A stretch of DNA of 64,000 nt, taken from JAEUPI01 sp046348365 (GTDB taxonomy: Bacteria > Pseudomonadota > Gammaproteobacteria > Burkholderiales > Burkholderiaceae_C). Positions 28,139 to 38,236 of this stretch are shown one piece after another. Position numbers and translations under genes: made by a program. A model generated the notes under the pieces. The model was not told where the DNA came from and searched no databases. It worked only from the letters and a program-made list of their open reading frames with translations. How positions within the stretch are numbered: the stretch's first letter is position 1; every line of letters begins with the position of its first letter. The stretch covers positions 558,001 to 622,000 of the forward strand of contig JAXMEL010000002.1 of assembly GCA_046348365.1 (NCBI GenBank). Direction: 5' to 3'.

Positions 28139-30004
28139 ATGAACCATCCCGCCATGTTCGGCTTGAGCGTGAAAGCGCCGGCCCATGTGAAGCACGCCCG
28201 CCTGATCGCCTGGGTGTCCGAGATCGCCGCGCTCACCGGCGCGAAGGACGTGGTCTGGTGCGACGGCAGCCAGGCCGAGTACGACCGCATGTGCGAGCTG
28301 CTGGTCGCCGGCGGCACGATGAAGAAGCTCAACCCGGCCAAGCGGCCGAACAGCTTTCTCGCGCTGAGCGACCCGAGCGACGTCGCGCGCGTCGAAGACC
28401 GCACCTACATCTGCAGCGAGCGCCAGGAAGACGCCGGCCCCACCAACAACTGGATGGCCCCGGCCGAGATGCGCGCGCTGCTGCAGACCGGCGACAAGGC
28501 CCTGTTCAAGGGCTGCATGAAGGGCCGCACGATGTACGTCGTGCCGTTCTCGATGGGGCCGCTGGGCTCGCACATCTCGCACATCGGCGTCGAGCTGACC
28601 GACAGCCCCTACGTGGTGATCAGCATGCGCACGATGACGCGCATGGGCAAGGCGGTCTACGAGATCCTCGGCGATGACGGCATCTTCGTGCCCTGCGTGC
28701 ACACCGTGGGCGCGCCGCTGGAGCCGGGCCAGAGGGACGTGGCCTGGCCCTGCAACAAGACCAAGTACATCGTGCACTACCCCGAGACGCACGAGATCTG
28801 GAGCTACGGCTCGGGCTACGGCGGCAACGCGCTGCTCGGCAAGAAGTGTTTCGCGCTGCGCATCGCCTCCAACATGGGCCGCGAGCAGGGCTGGCTGGCC
28901 GAGCACATGCTGATCCTGGGCGTCACCACGCCGGCGGGCAAGAAGTACCACGTGGCGGCGGCGTTCCCGAGCGCCTGCGGCAAGACCAACTTCTCGATGC
29001 TGGTGCCGCCGGCCGGCTACAAGGGCTGGAAGGTCACCACCATCGGCGACGACATCGCCTGGATCAAGCCGGGCCAGGACGGCCGCCTGCACGCCATCAA
29101 CCCCGAGGCGGGCTACTTCGGCGTGGCGCCGGGCACCAACTACCACACCAACCCCAACTGCATGGATTCGTTGAAGCGCGACGTGGTGTTCACCAACGTC
29201 GCGCTCACCGACGACGGTGACGTGTGGTGGGAAGGCATGACCGACGAGCCGCCAGCGCACCTGATCGACTGGCAGGGCAAGGACTGGACGCCGCAGATCG
29301 CCAAGGCCACCGGCGCCAAGGCCGCGCATCCGAACTCGCGCTTCACGGTGGCCGCCACCAACAACCCGGCGCTCGACCCCGAGTGGGATTCCACCAAGGG
29401 CGTGCCGATCGATGCCTTCATCGTCGGCGGCCGCCGCTCGACCACGGTGCCGCTGGTGGCCGAGGCGCGCGACTGGGTCGAAGGCGTCTACATGGGCGCC
29501 ACCATGGGCAGCGAAACCACCGCGGCCATCGCCGGCCAGCAGGGCGTGGTGCGGCGCGATCCGTTCGCGATGATCGCGTTTGCCGGCTACAACATGGCCG
29601 ACTACTTCCAGCACTGGCTCAACGTCGGCAAGCACCAGGCGCAGCTCGGCGGCCACGTGCCGAAGATCTACTGCGTCAACTGGTTCCGCAAGGGCGACGA
29701 CGGCAAGTTCATCTGGCCCGGCTACGGCGAGAACATGCGCGTGCTCGAATGGATCGTCGGCCGCGTCGAGGGCAAGGCCGGCGGCGCCGAGAACGCCTTC
29801 GGCATCAGCCCGCGCTACGAAGACCTGCGCTGGGAAGGCCTGGCCTTCACGAAGGAGCAGTACCAGCGCGTGATCGGCATCGACCGCGCCGCCTGGCAGC
29901 AGGAGATGGTGCTGCACCAGGAGCTGTTCACGCAGCTCACCTATCACCTGCCGGCCGAGCTGCCGGCCACCAAGGCGCGCATCGAGCAGAAGCTGGCCGC
30001 CTGA
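28139..30004 (+). CDS. pckG: Phosphoenolpyruvate carboxykinase (GTP)
   Basis: 621 residues from MNHPAMFGLSVKAP; an ATG at 28124 would add five residues, and neither start has a strong ribosome site. Visible features are AFPSACGKTNFSM (P-loop/kinase-1a with the reactive Cys), the GGRRSTTVPLVAEARDW guanine-site region, and FAGYNMADYFQHWLNVG. It converts oxaloacetate and GTP to PEP and CO2 for gluconeogenesis. Gluconeogenesis suits an organism with as many acid-catabolic genes as this window carries. Confidence 0.96.
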   Translation: MNHPAMFGLSVKAPAHVKHARLIAWVSEIAALTGAKDVVWCDGSQAEYDRMCELLVAGGTMKKLNPAKRPNSFLALSDPSDVARVEDRTYICSERQEDAGPTNNWMAPAEMRALLQTGDKALFKGCMKGRTMYVVPFSMGPLGSHISHIGVELTDSPYVVISMRTMTRMGKAVYEILGDDGIFVPCVHTVGAPLEPGQRDVAWPCNKTKYIVHYPETHEIWSYGSGYGGNALLGKKCFALRIASNMGREQGWLAEHMLILGVTTPAGKKYHVAAAFPSACGKTNFSMLVPPAGYKGWKVTTIGDDIAWIKPGQDGRLHAINPEAGYFGVAPGTNYHTNPNCMDSLKRDVVFTNVALTDDGDVWWEGMTDEPPAHLIDWQGKDWTPQIAKATGAKAAHPNSRFTVAATNNPALDPEWDSTKGVPIDAFIVGGRRSTTVPLVAEARDWVEGVYMGATMGSETTAAIAGQQGVVRRDPFAMIAFAGYNMADYFQHWLNVGKHQAQLGGHVPKIYCVNWFRKGDDGKFIWPGYGENMRVLEWIVGRVEGKAGGAENAFGISPRYEDLRWEGLAFTKEQYQRVIGIDRAAWQQEMVLHQELFTQLTYHLPAELPATKARIEQKLAA

Positions 30005-30086
30005 GCGGCCGGCGCGGCGCACCGACAATCGGGCCCATGGGGCCCGATGTCGTTTCTGCAGCGCGAGTGACGCGAGCGGTGTCGCG

Positions 30087-30866
30087 ATGAGGCTGCAGCT
30101 GCTGTCCGACCTGCACCTCGAAACCGAGGCCTTCGAGCCCGAGCCGGCGCCGGGTGCCGAGGTGCTGGTGCTGGCCGGCGACGTCGACGCTGGCTGGCAG
30201 GGCCTGGAGCGCTTCGCGCGCTGGCCGGTGCCGGTGATCTTCGTTGCCGGCAACCACGAGTTCGACGGCCGCGAGTGGCGCGACGCGTGGCCCGCGCTGC
30301 GCGCGCATGCGCAGGCGCTGGGCATCCGCATGCTCGAGCGCGAGAGCCAGCTGATGCGCGACGCGCGCGGCCGCACGATCCGCTTCGTGGCCACGGCGCG
30401 CTGGGCCGACGGCGATCTCTTCGGCGCTGCGGGCCGCGAGCGCGCGCTGCGCGCGGCCGGCTACTACCTGCGCCTGATGGCCGCCACGCGCGACGGCCGG
30501 CCCTTCGATGCCGAGGCCATGCGCGACGAGGCGCTCGTCTGCCGCGCGTGGCTGGAGCGCGCGCTCGGCGTCGAGGCGGTGCGCGAGCCCTGCGACGCAA
30601 CGGTGGTGATCACGCATTTCGCGCCCAGCCTGGCCAGCGCCGACCCGCGCTACGGCGCGCAGGCCGGCACCGCGAGCTTCTGCAATGCCGACGACGACCT
30701 GATCCCGAAGGCCGACCTGTGGCTGCACGGCCACCTGCACTGCCGGCACGACTACCTCGTGCCGCGCGCCGGCCGCGCGCCGACGCGCGTGGTGTGCAAC
30801 GCGCGCGGCCTGGCTGCCAAGGGCGAGCACGAGGGCTTCGACCCGCAGTGCGTGATCGAGGTCTGA
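30087..30866 (+). CDS. Calcineurin-like metallophosphoesterase
   Basis: 259 residues with the dimetal phosphoesterase motif set: LLSDLHLE, LAGDVDAG, VAGNHEFDG, ITHFAPS and LHGHLHCRHDY. Cytoplasmic, as no signal peptide is visible. Substrates in this family range from nucleotides to phosphoproteins. It starts 82 bases after pckG and may share its transcript, but no functional link is evident. Confidence 0.88.
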   Translation: MRLQLLSDLHLETEAFEPEPAPGAEVLVLAGDVDAGWQGLERFARWPVPVIFVAGNHEFDGREWRDAWPALRAHAQALGIRMLERESQLMRDARGRTIRFVATARWADGDLFGAAGRERALRAAGYYLRLMAATRDGRPFDAEAMRDEALVCRAWLERALGVEAVREPCDATVVITHFAPSLASADPRYGAQAGTASFCNADDDLIPKADLWLHGHLHCRHDYLVPRAGRAPTRVVCNARGLAAKGEHEGFDPQCVIEV

Positions 30867-30973
30867 TCGCACGCGCACCGCCAACGGGTGATAACCATCA
30901 AGGCCCGCCTGGGTGCCGATGGGATACTGCGCCGCAGCCGGCCCGCTGCGGGCCGCGATCGAGGAGTCCGGCG

Positions 30974-31396
30974 ATGAAGATCCTGGTTGCCGCGGACGGC
31001 AGCAGCTACACCAAGCGCATGCTGGCCTACCTGGCCGCGCACGACGAATGGCTGGGCGCGCAGCATCGCTACACCGTGATCACCGCCGTGCCGGCGGTGC
31101 CGCCGCGCGCTGCGCGCGTGCTCGACCGCGAGATCCTGCAGGACCACTACAACGAGGAAGCCGAGAAGGTGCTCGCGCCGATACGCAAGTTCTTCGCCAA
31201 GCAGGGGCTGCAGGCCGAGTTCGTGCAGAAGGTCGGGCCGGCGGCCGATGCCGTGGTGGCCACCGCCAAGGCGGGCAAGTTCGACCTGCTGATCATGGGC
31301 TCGCACGGCCACGGCGCGATGGCCGGCCTGGTGCTGGGCTCGGTGACCACGCGCGTGCTGGCGGGCACCGACGTGCCGTTGCTGATCGTCCGCTGA
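30974..31396 (+). CDS. Universal stress protein (UspA family)
   Basis: 140 residues, a single Usp domain. It begins MKILVAADGSSYTKRML and contains the ATP-binding signature LIMGSHGHGAMAGLVLGSVTTRVL (G-2x-G-9x-G-S/T), so it is of the ATP-binding type. Preceded by GAGGAG. Role in stress survival is known only at family level. Confidence 0.92.
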   Translation: MKILVAADGSSYTKRMLAYLAAHDEWLGAQHRYTVITAVPAVPPRAARVLDREILQDHYNEEAEKVLAPIRKFFAKQGLQAEFVQKVGPAADAVVATAKAGKFDLLIMGSHGHGAMAGLVLGSVTTRVLAGTDVPLLIVR

Positions 31397-31403
31397 GGAC
31401 GCG

Positions 31404-31589
31404 CTACTTCGGCGGGGTTCGTTCCAGCCAGTGGCGGATCCAGCGCAGCGGATCCTGCTCGTCGGCTTCGCCCTTGCCGGCATCGGCGCCGGCGATCGAC
31501 AGGTCCATGCCGAACGCCGTGCCCACATCGGCCGGATCGGGAGCGGGCTCCTCCGGAAGTCGACGCGGCGGTGTGCGCGGTTCGGTCAT
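31404..31589 (-). CDS. Small conserved-looking hypothetical protein
   Basis: 61 residues from MTEPRTPPRRLPEEP: acidic and Pro-rich, with a C-terminal DPLRWIRHWLERTPP amphipathic segment. A longer in-frame start at 31655 lacks support. No family recognised. It ends 7 bases from the universal stress protein stop, tail to tail. Low complexity and small size limit confidence, but the compositional contrast between halves looks like a real small protein. Confidence 0.5.
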   Translation of the reverse strand: MTEPRTPPRRLPEEPAPDPADVGTAFGMDLSIAGADAGKGEADEQDPLRWIRHWLERTPPK

Positions 31590-31656
31590 GGGCGGGCCTG
31601 GCTGGGTGGCCGCAGTGTGCGCGCGGTCAAGCCCTGCCGCGCGGTGATAAACCACG

Positions 31657-32286
31657 TCAAGCCGATCCAGATCGCGGCTTCGCGCGTTTAGGTGTCGATG
31701 CTGCGGCGCGGCGAGCCGGCGGCTGCGGGCCGGTCAGGTCGGCCAGCAGCAGCACGGCGCGCACCAGGTCTTCGACCGCCTCGCCGAGCGACTGCGGCGG
31801 CTCGAGCTCGTCGATCACCGGAGCCAGCGCGGCCACGGCCGGCCAGTCATCGGCGTCGAGCACGCGATAGATCAGCGCAAGCGGCTCGTCGGCGCCGCTG
31901 CCGGTGCGCGGCAACGGCAGCGCGAAGCGCTCGGCCGCCAGCGCAAAGCCGGCAGCCCACGGCATCACGGCCTGGGCCGGATCGTCGTCGTCCTCGAGCT
32001 CGAACACCCAGGGGTCGAACCAGCTTCGTTGCGTGATCGCTTGCCGCAGCGCCAGCGCGCGCGACTGCAGCAGCGTGCCGGCGTGCAGCGCCGCTGCGCC
32101 GGCCACCGCGCGGCCATCGATGTCGAGCACCCAGCGCGTCCACTGCGCCGGCGGCAACGCTTGCGGCCGCAACTGCAGCGCGCACACGAAGCCGTCGGCC
32201 ATCACCACGTCGAGCGGTTCGGCCGGCGCAGCCAGCGCGTCGAGCGCGCGCTGCAACGCGTCGGGCTCGACCTCGGTAACAGGCAT
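31657..32286 (-). CDS. UPF0149 (YecA/YgfB) family protein
   Basis: 209 residues from MPVTEVEPDALQRALD. The family is suggested by DVVMADGFVCALQLRP (the conserved DGF segment of UPF0149), the acidic FELEDDDDPAQAVMPWAAGFALAAE region and an all-helical profile. There is no C-terminal SEC-C zinc motif, so it is the short form. Function is unknown. The longer frame to 32379 is not favoured. Confidence 0.8.
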   Translation of the reverse strand: MPVTEVEPDALQRALDALAAPAEPLDVVMADGFVCALQLRPQALPPAQWTRWVLDIDGRAVAGAAALHAGTLLQSRALALRQAITQRSWFDPWVFELEDDDDPAQAVMPWAAGFALAAERFALPLPRTGSGADEPLALIYRVLDADDWPAVAALAPVIDELEPPQSLGEAVEDLVRAVLLLADLTGPQPPARRAAASTPKRAKPRSGSA

Positions 32287-32409
32287 GCCGCATTGTCGGT
32301 CAGCGACAGTCGCCAACATGTGACCGCCATCGGGCCGACCCGTAGGGGCTCGAGCCGGGTTAGGGATGTGAGTTTGCACAGCGTGCGCCTACAGTGAATT
32401 CAGCCGCTG

Positions 32410-32545
32410 TCATCCGGCAGGCGGTGTGCGAGAGGGGCGCAACTGCCGATGCCACCGCCGCTGTGCGGGTGTGCAGCCGTAACGATCCCAACGACGTCCT
32501 CGCTGAGGACTTTGGCCCGCCCAGCAATGGGCGGGCTCTTCTTTC
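32410..32545 (+). ncRNA. Candidate structured leader RNA or small RNA upstream of mmsA
   Basis: The stem GGCGGTG (32420-32426) pairs with CACCGCC (32453-32459). Within the same region GGCAG (32416-32420) can instead pair with CTGCC (32443-32447), so the two pairings compete. Next comes GTCCTC-GCT-GAGGAC (32496-32510), then a 9-bp terminator hairpin. This series resembles a riboswitch or attenuator, or a terminator-ended small RNA. It matches no class I recognise. The 5' end is a guess. Confidence 0.4.
32515..32545 (+). terminator. Intrinsic (rho-independent) terminator
   Basis: Perfect 9-bp stem GCCCGCCCA / TGGGCGGGC with a GCAA loop (32515-32536), followed by TCTTCTTTC. The T-rich tract is on the plus strand only, so it stops rightward transcription entering mmsA. 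It is the only convincing intrinsic terminator in the window and has no gene immediately upstream on that strand, which supports attenuation or a small RNA. Confidence 0.75.
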
Positions 32546-32658
32546 TTCGCTTTCCCCATTCGCTGCGCGTGGCCATGGGCCAGCAGCGCGCGCGTAGCAT
32601 TGGCAGCCGCGCAGCGCTGGCGCGGTAACGCAGCGACTATTTTCGAGGGGACATCACG

Positions 32659-34179
<1,521 letters not shown>

Positions 34180-34211
34180 CGCCGCACTGACAGGCAAGCG
34201 TGCCGGCTGCC

Positions 34212-35855
34212 TCAGCGGCAGACGAAGCTCGCCTCGCTCTTCGGCTCGCCGCCCGCATAGCGCGCCACCTGCGGCCACGGGCACAGCGGCCGCGACACGC
34301 CGGGCAGCATCTGCGTGCCCTGGGCGATGATGCGTTCGGGCGCGCGGCCCTGCTCGACCCACGCGACGATCGCGGCCAGCCCGTCGTAGCCGTCGGTGGC
34401 CGGGCCGCCGGCGCAATGCGTCATGCCCGGCACGATGAAGGTGCGCGCGAATTCCGCGGCGCGTGCCGCGCCGTGCGCGCTGTTGAGCCGCTGCTGGTAG
34501 TCGACGACTTCGAGCGCCGAGAAGATCGGGTCGGCGCTGCCGTGAAAGAACATCAGCTTGCCGGCGCGCGCGCGAAAGCCCGCGAGCTGCACGTCGTCTG
34601 CGGTGTCGTAGACGCGGTGAAAGGCCTGCATGCGCGGCGGGTCGCGGTCGAAGTCGAAGTTCAAGGTCGAGAGCGCCGGGTCCGGCGGCGTGACGAACTC
34701 ATGGCCCAGCGCGCCGGCCATCAGCGTGATGTGGCGCGCGTTCGGCGCGCCCTGCTGCGCGGTGCCGAGCGTCCAGTTGCGCCAGTCGGGCGCGGCGAGG
34801 CCCGGGTCCCACGGCCAGCCGAAGTACAGCGCCTGCCCGGCGCGGTTGCGCGGGCCGGCCATCATGTCGCGCAGCGCGCTCACCTGCGGCGCGCTCAAGC
34901 AGCCGTCGCCGCCGGCCGGGCATTGCCAGGCGGCGGGGTCGGGCTTGCACGCGGCCATGTCCTGCACCATGCCGTCGGCGAGGCCATCGACAGCGTCGCA
35001 GGCGTCGAGCACGCCGCGGGCCACGCGCTTCAGGTTCGCGTCGCCGAGCGCGTTGGCGAGCACCGGCTGGCCATCGGCGCCGTTCGGTGCGACGGCGAGG
35101 AACTTCTGCACCGTCCACGCGGCGGCGATCGTCGCGCCTTCGCTGACGCGCATCGCCGGCGCGCTGGCGATGACGCCGTCGAACAGATCGGGGAAGCGCT
35201 GCGTGAACATCATGCCCTGGCGCCCGCCGCCCGAGCAGCCGAGGAAGTAGCTGCGCTCCGGCCCGCGGCCGTAGTAGGCCGCGACGAGCGCCTTGGCCGT
35301 GAGCGCGGTGCGCTCGTGCGCGCGATACGCATGCTCGACGCGCGCCTGCGGATCGAGCCCGAACTCCGGCGTCGGGCTCTGGTGGCCGGCGTCGGTGCTC
35401 ACCACCGCGAAGCCGCGCGTCAGCGCGTTGTCGCGAAAGCCGGTGCCGCCGGTGTTGCGGCCGATGGCGGGGTTGATGATGCCGTCGTTGCCGCCGCCGC
35501 CTTGGTAGAAGAAGCGGCCGTTCCACACCGTGGGCAGGCGCAGCTCGAAGCCGGTGTGATACGGCTTGCCGTCGGCGCCGGTGCGCTCGTCGATGCGGCC
35601 GGCCACCTTGCAGTGCTCGGGCAGCGCAACGTCGCTCGCGTCCTGCCCGTTGGGCAGCTTGGGCTTCTCTGCGCCGGCGGCCACCAGCACCGAGGCGGTG
35701 ACGCGCACGCCGGGCAGCGATGCCTGCTGCGCCAGCGCCGGGCAGGCCGAGGCGGGCTGCGCCTGCGTCGATGCCCGCACCGGGCCTGGCGAAGGCGCCG
35801 GGCCTTGCGCGGTGCAGGCCGCCAGCAACAGCACGGGCGCGACGAGTGCACGCAT
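34212..35855 (-). CDS. Tannase/feruloyl esterase family lipoprotein
   Basis: 547 residues from ATG 35855; an alternative GTG is one codon upstream. Lipobox LAAC near residue 14 follows a short signal. The family is shown by GRFFYQGGGGNDG, the serine-nucleophile motif GCSGGGRQGMM, FHGSADPIFSALE (Asp) and the GMTHCAGG motif carrying the catalytic His. Members hydrolyse gallate, ferulate or related aromatic esters, here probably in the periplasm. The ATG overlaps the TGA of the upstream acetyltransferase by one base, so the two are coupled. Substrate unknown. Confidence 0.88.
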   Translation of the reverse strand: MRALVAPVLLLAACTAQGPAPSPGPVRASTQAQPASACPALAQQASLPGVRVTASVLVAAGAEKPKLPNGQDASDVALPEHCKVAGRIDERTGADGKPYHTGFELRLPTVWNGRFFYQGGGGNDGIINPAIGRNTGGTGFRDNALTRGFAVVSTDAGHQSPTPEFGLDPQARVEHAYRAHERTALTAKALVAAYYGRGPERSYFLGCSGGGRQGMMFTQRFPDLFDGVIASAPAMRVSEGATIAAAWTVQKFLAVAPNGADGQPVLANALGDANLKRVARGVLDACDAVDGLADGMVQDMAACKPDPAAWQCPAGGDGCLSAPQVSALRDMMAGPRNRAGQALYFGWPWDPGLAAPDWRNWTLGTAQQGAPNARHITLMAGALGHEFVTPPDPALSTLNFDFDRDPPRMQAFHRVYDTADDVQLAGFRARAGKLMFFHGSADPIFSALEVVDYQQRLNSAHGAARAAEFARTFIVPGMTHCAGGPATDGYDGLAAIVAWVEQGRAPERIIAQGTQMLPGVSRPLCPWPQVARYAGGEPKSEASFVCR

Positions 35856-36301
35856 CACAGCACCTTGCGGTACTGCACGAAGCCCGAGCGGTCGGCGATG
35901 CGGTCATAGAGCTGCATCGCGGTCGCGTTCGTCTCGTGCGTCAGCCAGTGCACGCGCGCGCAGCCGCGCGCCTTGGCCTGGGCATAAACGTGCTCGATCA
36001 GCGCGCGGCCGATGCCGGCGTTGCGCACCGTGGCGTCGGTGAACAGGTCCTGCAGGTACATGTAGTTGCCGCTCGTCCAGCAGCTGCGGTGCTCGATGAA
36101 GTGCACGATGCCCATCACGCGGCCGTCGCGCTCGGCGAGCGAGCAGTGCATCGGCTCGGCGTCGTCGTGGAAGCGTCGCCAGGTTTCGCGCGTCACCGCG
36201 TCGGCGATGTCGACCTTGTAGAAGAGCTGGTAGCCGCGCCACAGCGGCAGCCAGGCGTTGAAGTCGCTCGGCCGGGCCGGGCGCACGCTGACGGGGTTCA
36301 T
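35855..36301 (-). CDS. GNAT-family N-acetyltransferase
   Basis: 148 residues from MNPVSVRPARPSDFNAW. The acetyl-CoA-binding motif A is DLFTDATVRNAGIGRALIEHVYAQAKARG, with R/Q-x-x-G-x-G/A in RNAGIGRAL, followed by VHWLTHETNATAMQLYD. The acceptor could be an amino acid, polyamine or protein amine. Translationally coupled to the downstream tannase-family gene and divergent from the SDR gene across 95 bases. Confidence 0.9.
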   Translation of the reverse strand: MNPVSVRPARPSDFNAWLPLWRGYQLFYKVDIADAVTRETWRRFHDDAEPMHCSLAERDGRVMGIVHFIEHRSCWTSGNYMYLQDLFTDATVRNAGIGRALIEHVYAQAKARGCARVHWLTHETNATAMQLYDRIADRSGFVQYRKVL

Positions 36302-36396
36302 GCCGCCAATGTAGCGATACGCCAAGGCCTTGCCAGCCCGGGCCAGCCCGTAGGGCCACAATCGGCGTTCGTCCACACGCGCCACAGGAGAGCCGC

Positions 36397-37149
36397 ATGC
36401 CCGCGCCGCGCACCGCACTCGTCACCGGCGGCAGCCGCGGCATCGGCGCGGCCTGCGCACTCAGGCTCGCGGCCGCGGGCTGGGACGTGGCCGTGAACTA
36501 CGCGCGCGATGCGGCCGCCGCCGAGCACGTCGCGGCGCAGGTGCGCGTTCAGGGCCGCCGCGCGCTGGTGCTGCGCGCCGACGTGGCCGACGAGGCGGCC
36601 GTGCGCTCGATGTTCGCCGCGATCGACGCGGCCTGGGGCCCGCTCGGCGCGCTGGTCAACAACGCCGGCATCGTCGACATGAAGGCGCGCTTCGACGAAA
36701 TGAGCAGCGAGCGTTGGCGCCGCATGTTCGACATCAACGTGCTGGGCACCGTGTTCTGCAGCCGCGAGGCGGTGCGGCGCATGAGCACGCGCCACGGCGG
36801 CGCCGGCGGCGGCATCGTGAACCTCTCGAGCGTGGCCGCCGCACTCGGCGCACCGGGCATGTACGTCGACTACGCGGCCAGCAAGGGCGCGATCGATTCG
36901 CTCACCGTGGGCCTGGGCCGCGAGCTGGCCACCGAGGGCGTGCGCGTCAACGCCATCCGCCCCGGCATCATCGACACCGAGATCCACGCCGCCAGCGGCG
37001 ACGCGCAGCGCGCGTTCAACTCGGCCTCGGTGGTCCCGATGCAACGGCCGGGCACCGCGATGGAATGCGCCAACGCGGTGGCCTGGCTGCTGTCGGACGA
37101 GGCGAGCTACGTCACCGGCACCGTGCTCGCCGTGAGCGGCGGGCGCTGA
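36397..37149 (+). CDS. Short-chain dehydrogenase/reductase (classical SDR)
   Basis: 250 residues. The cofactor motif is VTGGSRGIG (9-17), with NNAG (88-91), active-site Ser in NLSSVA (142-147) and Tyr159-x3-Lys163 in YAASKGA. FabG-like length, with IRPGIIDTEIH after the active site. Preceded by AGGAGAG. It is 16 bases upstream of the class-IV aminotransferase, which suggests a two-gene operon, but the shared substrate is not evident. Confidence 0.92.
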   Translation: MPAPRTALVTGGSRGIGAACALRLAAAGWDVAVNYARDAAAAEHVAAQVRVQGRRALVLRADVADEAAVRSMFAAIDAAWGPLGALVNNAGIVDMKARFDEMSSERWRRMFDINVLGTVFCSREAVRRMSTRHGGAGGGIVNLSSVAAALGAPGMYVDYAASKGAIDSLTVGLGRELATEGVRVNAIRPGIIDTEIHAASGDAQRAFNSASVVPMQRPGTAMECANAVAWLLSDEASYVTGTVLAVSGGR

Positions 37150-37165
37150 ACTGAAGGAGGCTGCG

Positions 37166-38065
37166 ATGCAAGGATGTGCGTATGTCGGCGGCGAGTTCGT
37201 GCCGCCCGAGCAGGCGAAGATCTCGGTCTTCGACTGGGGCTTTCTGCATTCGGATGCCACCTACGACGTGGCGCATGTGTGGCAGGGCCGCTTCTTCAGG
37301 CTCGACGCGCACCTCGACCGCTTCTTCGCCAGCTGCGACGCGCTGCGCCTCAACCCGGGCCGGAGCCGCGACGAGATCCGCCAGATCATGCACGAGTGCG
37401 TGCGCCGCGCCGCCTTGAGCAACGCCTACGTCGAGGTGCTGTGCACGCGCGGCCAGCCGGCGCCGGGCTCGCGCGACCCGCGCACCTGCACGAATACGTT
37501 CATGGCGTTCGCGATCCCGTTCGTGTGGATCGCCGACCCCGAGAAACAGAAGCGCGGCATCGACCTCGTCGTCGGCTCGCCGCGCCGCATCCCGAGCTCG
37601 AGTGTCGATGCGCGCATCAAGAACTACCACTGGCTCGACTTCGTGAAAGGCCTGTACGAGGCCTACGAGCACGGCGGCGAGACGGTGGTGCTGCTCGATG
37701 CCGAAGGCCACGTCACCGAGGGGCCGGGCTTCAACGTCTTCGGCGTGTTCGACGCCGGTGGCGGCGCCAAGCGACTGGTCACCGCCGCCAGCGGCGTGCT
37801 CGAAGGCGTGTCACGCCGCACGGTGATCGAGCTCGCGCGCGCAGCGGGCCACGAGGTGCAGCTGCGGCCGTGGACGGTCGACGAGCTGCGCGCCGCCGAC
37901 GAGGTGTTCCTCTCCAGCACCGGCGGCGGCGTGATCGCCATCGCCAAGCTCGACGGCCGGCCGATCGGCGGCCGCAGCGCAGGCACGTTCGGTCCGGTGA
38001 CGCAGCAGCTTCAGAACGCCTACTGGGCGCTGCACGAGGATCCGAGGTACACCGAGCCTGTCTAG
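37166..38065 (+). CDS. Class IV aminotransferase (D-amino acid / branched-chain type)
   Basis: 299 residues. Fold-type IV PLP enzyme: VFDWGFLHSDATYDV near the N-terminus, catalytic Lys152 in ARIKNYHWLD, EGPGFNVFGVF and SSTGGGVIAIAKLDG. Strong AAGGAGG ribosome site 6 bases before the ATG. The family includes D-alanine, branched-chain and (R)-amine transaminases and ADC lyase; the sequence alone does not decide between them. Probably cotranscribed with the preceding SDR. Confidence 0.9.
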   Translation: MQGCAYVGGEFVPPEQAKISVFDWGFLHSDATYDVAHVWQGRFFRLDAHLDRFFASCDALRLNPGRSRDEIRQIMHECVRRAALSNAYVEVLCTRGQPAPGSRDPRTCTNTFMAFAIPFVWIADPEKQKRGIDLVVGSPRRIPSSSVDARIKNYHWLDFVKGLYEAYEHGGETVVLLDAEGHVTEGPGFNVFGVFDAGGGAKRLVTAASGVLEGVSRRTVIELARAAGHEVQLRPWTVDELRAADEVFLSSTGGGVIAIAKLDGRPIGGRSAGTFGPVTQQLQNAYWALHEDPRYTEPV

Positions 38066-38236
38066 GGGTGCTCCCGCGCGCCGCGCCGCGCGCCGTGATG
38101 CCGTTCACGACCTCGGGCAAGTCCTCCCTGCAGACGCGGGAGCGTGTTCCCACGCACGCGGGATGTGGCTGTCCGCGCGACTGATCACACTGCGTTGCAG
38201 AGGTCAGCGCGATCACGCGCGACAGGGGAGACGGCC

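Larger units (their letters stand above)
32287..32658. other. Intergenic region before mmsA holding a structured leader
   Basis: 372 bases with no protein gene on either strand. The middle third is rich in complementary segments and ends in an intrinsic terminator (annotated separately). The last 110 bases lead to mmsA, whose ATG is preceded by GAGGGGA. A possible promoter lies near 32370-32400 but no clear -35/-10 pair stands out. Confidence 0.5.

Noticed and set aside
32515..32545. Reading the hairpin as a bidirectional terminator that also ends a minus-strand transcript
   Set aside because: The T-rich tract exists on only one side; the minus strand after the hairpin has no run of T.
32410..32545. 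Assignment of the leader to a known class (6S RNA, SAH, TPP, glycine or cobalamin riboswitch)
   Set aside because: None of the conserved cores I know for these classes is present.
38066..38236. GC-rich repeated CGCGC segments before hemolysin III copy 1 as a terminator
   Set aside because: Hairpin potential is generic at this GC content and no T tract follows.
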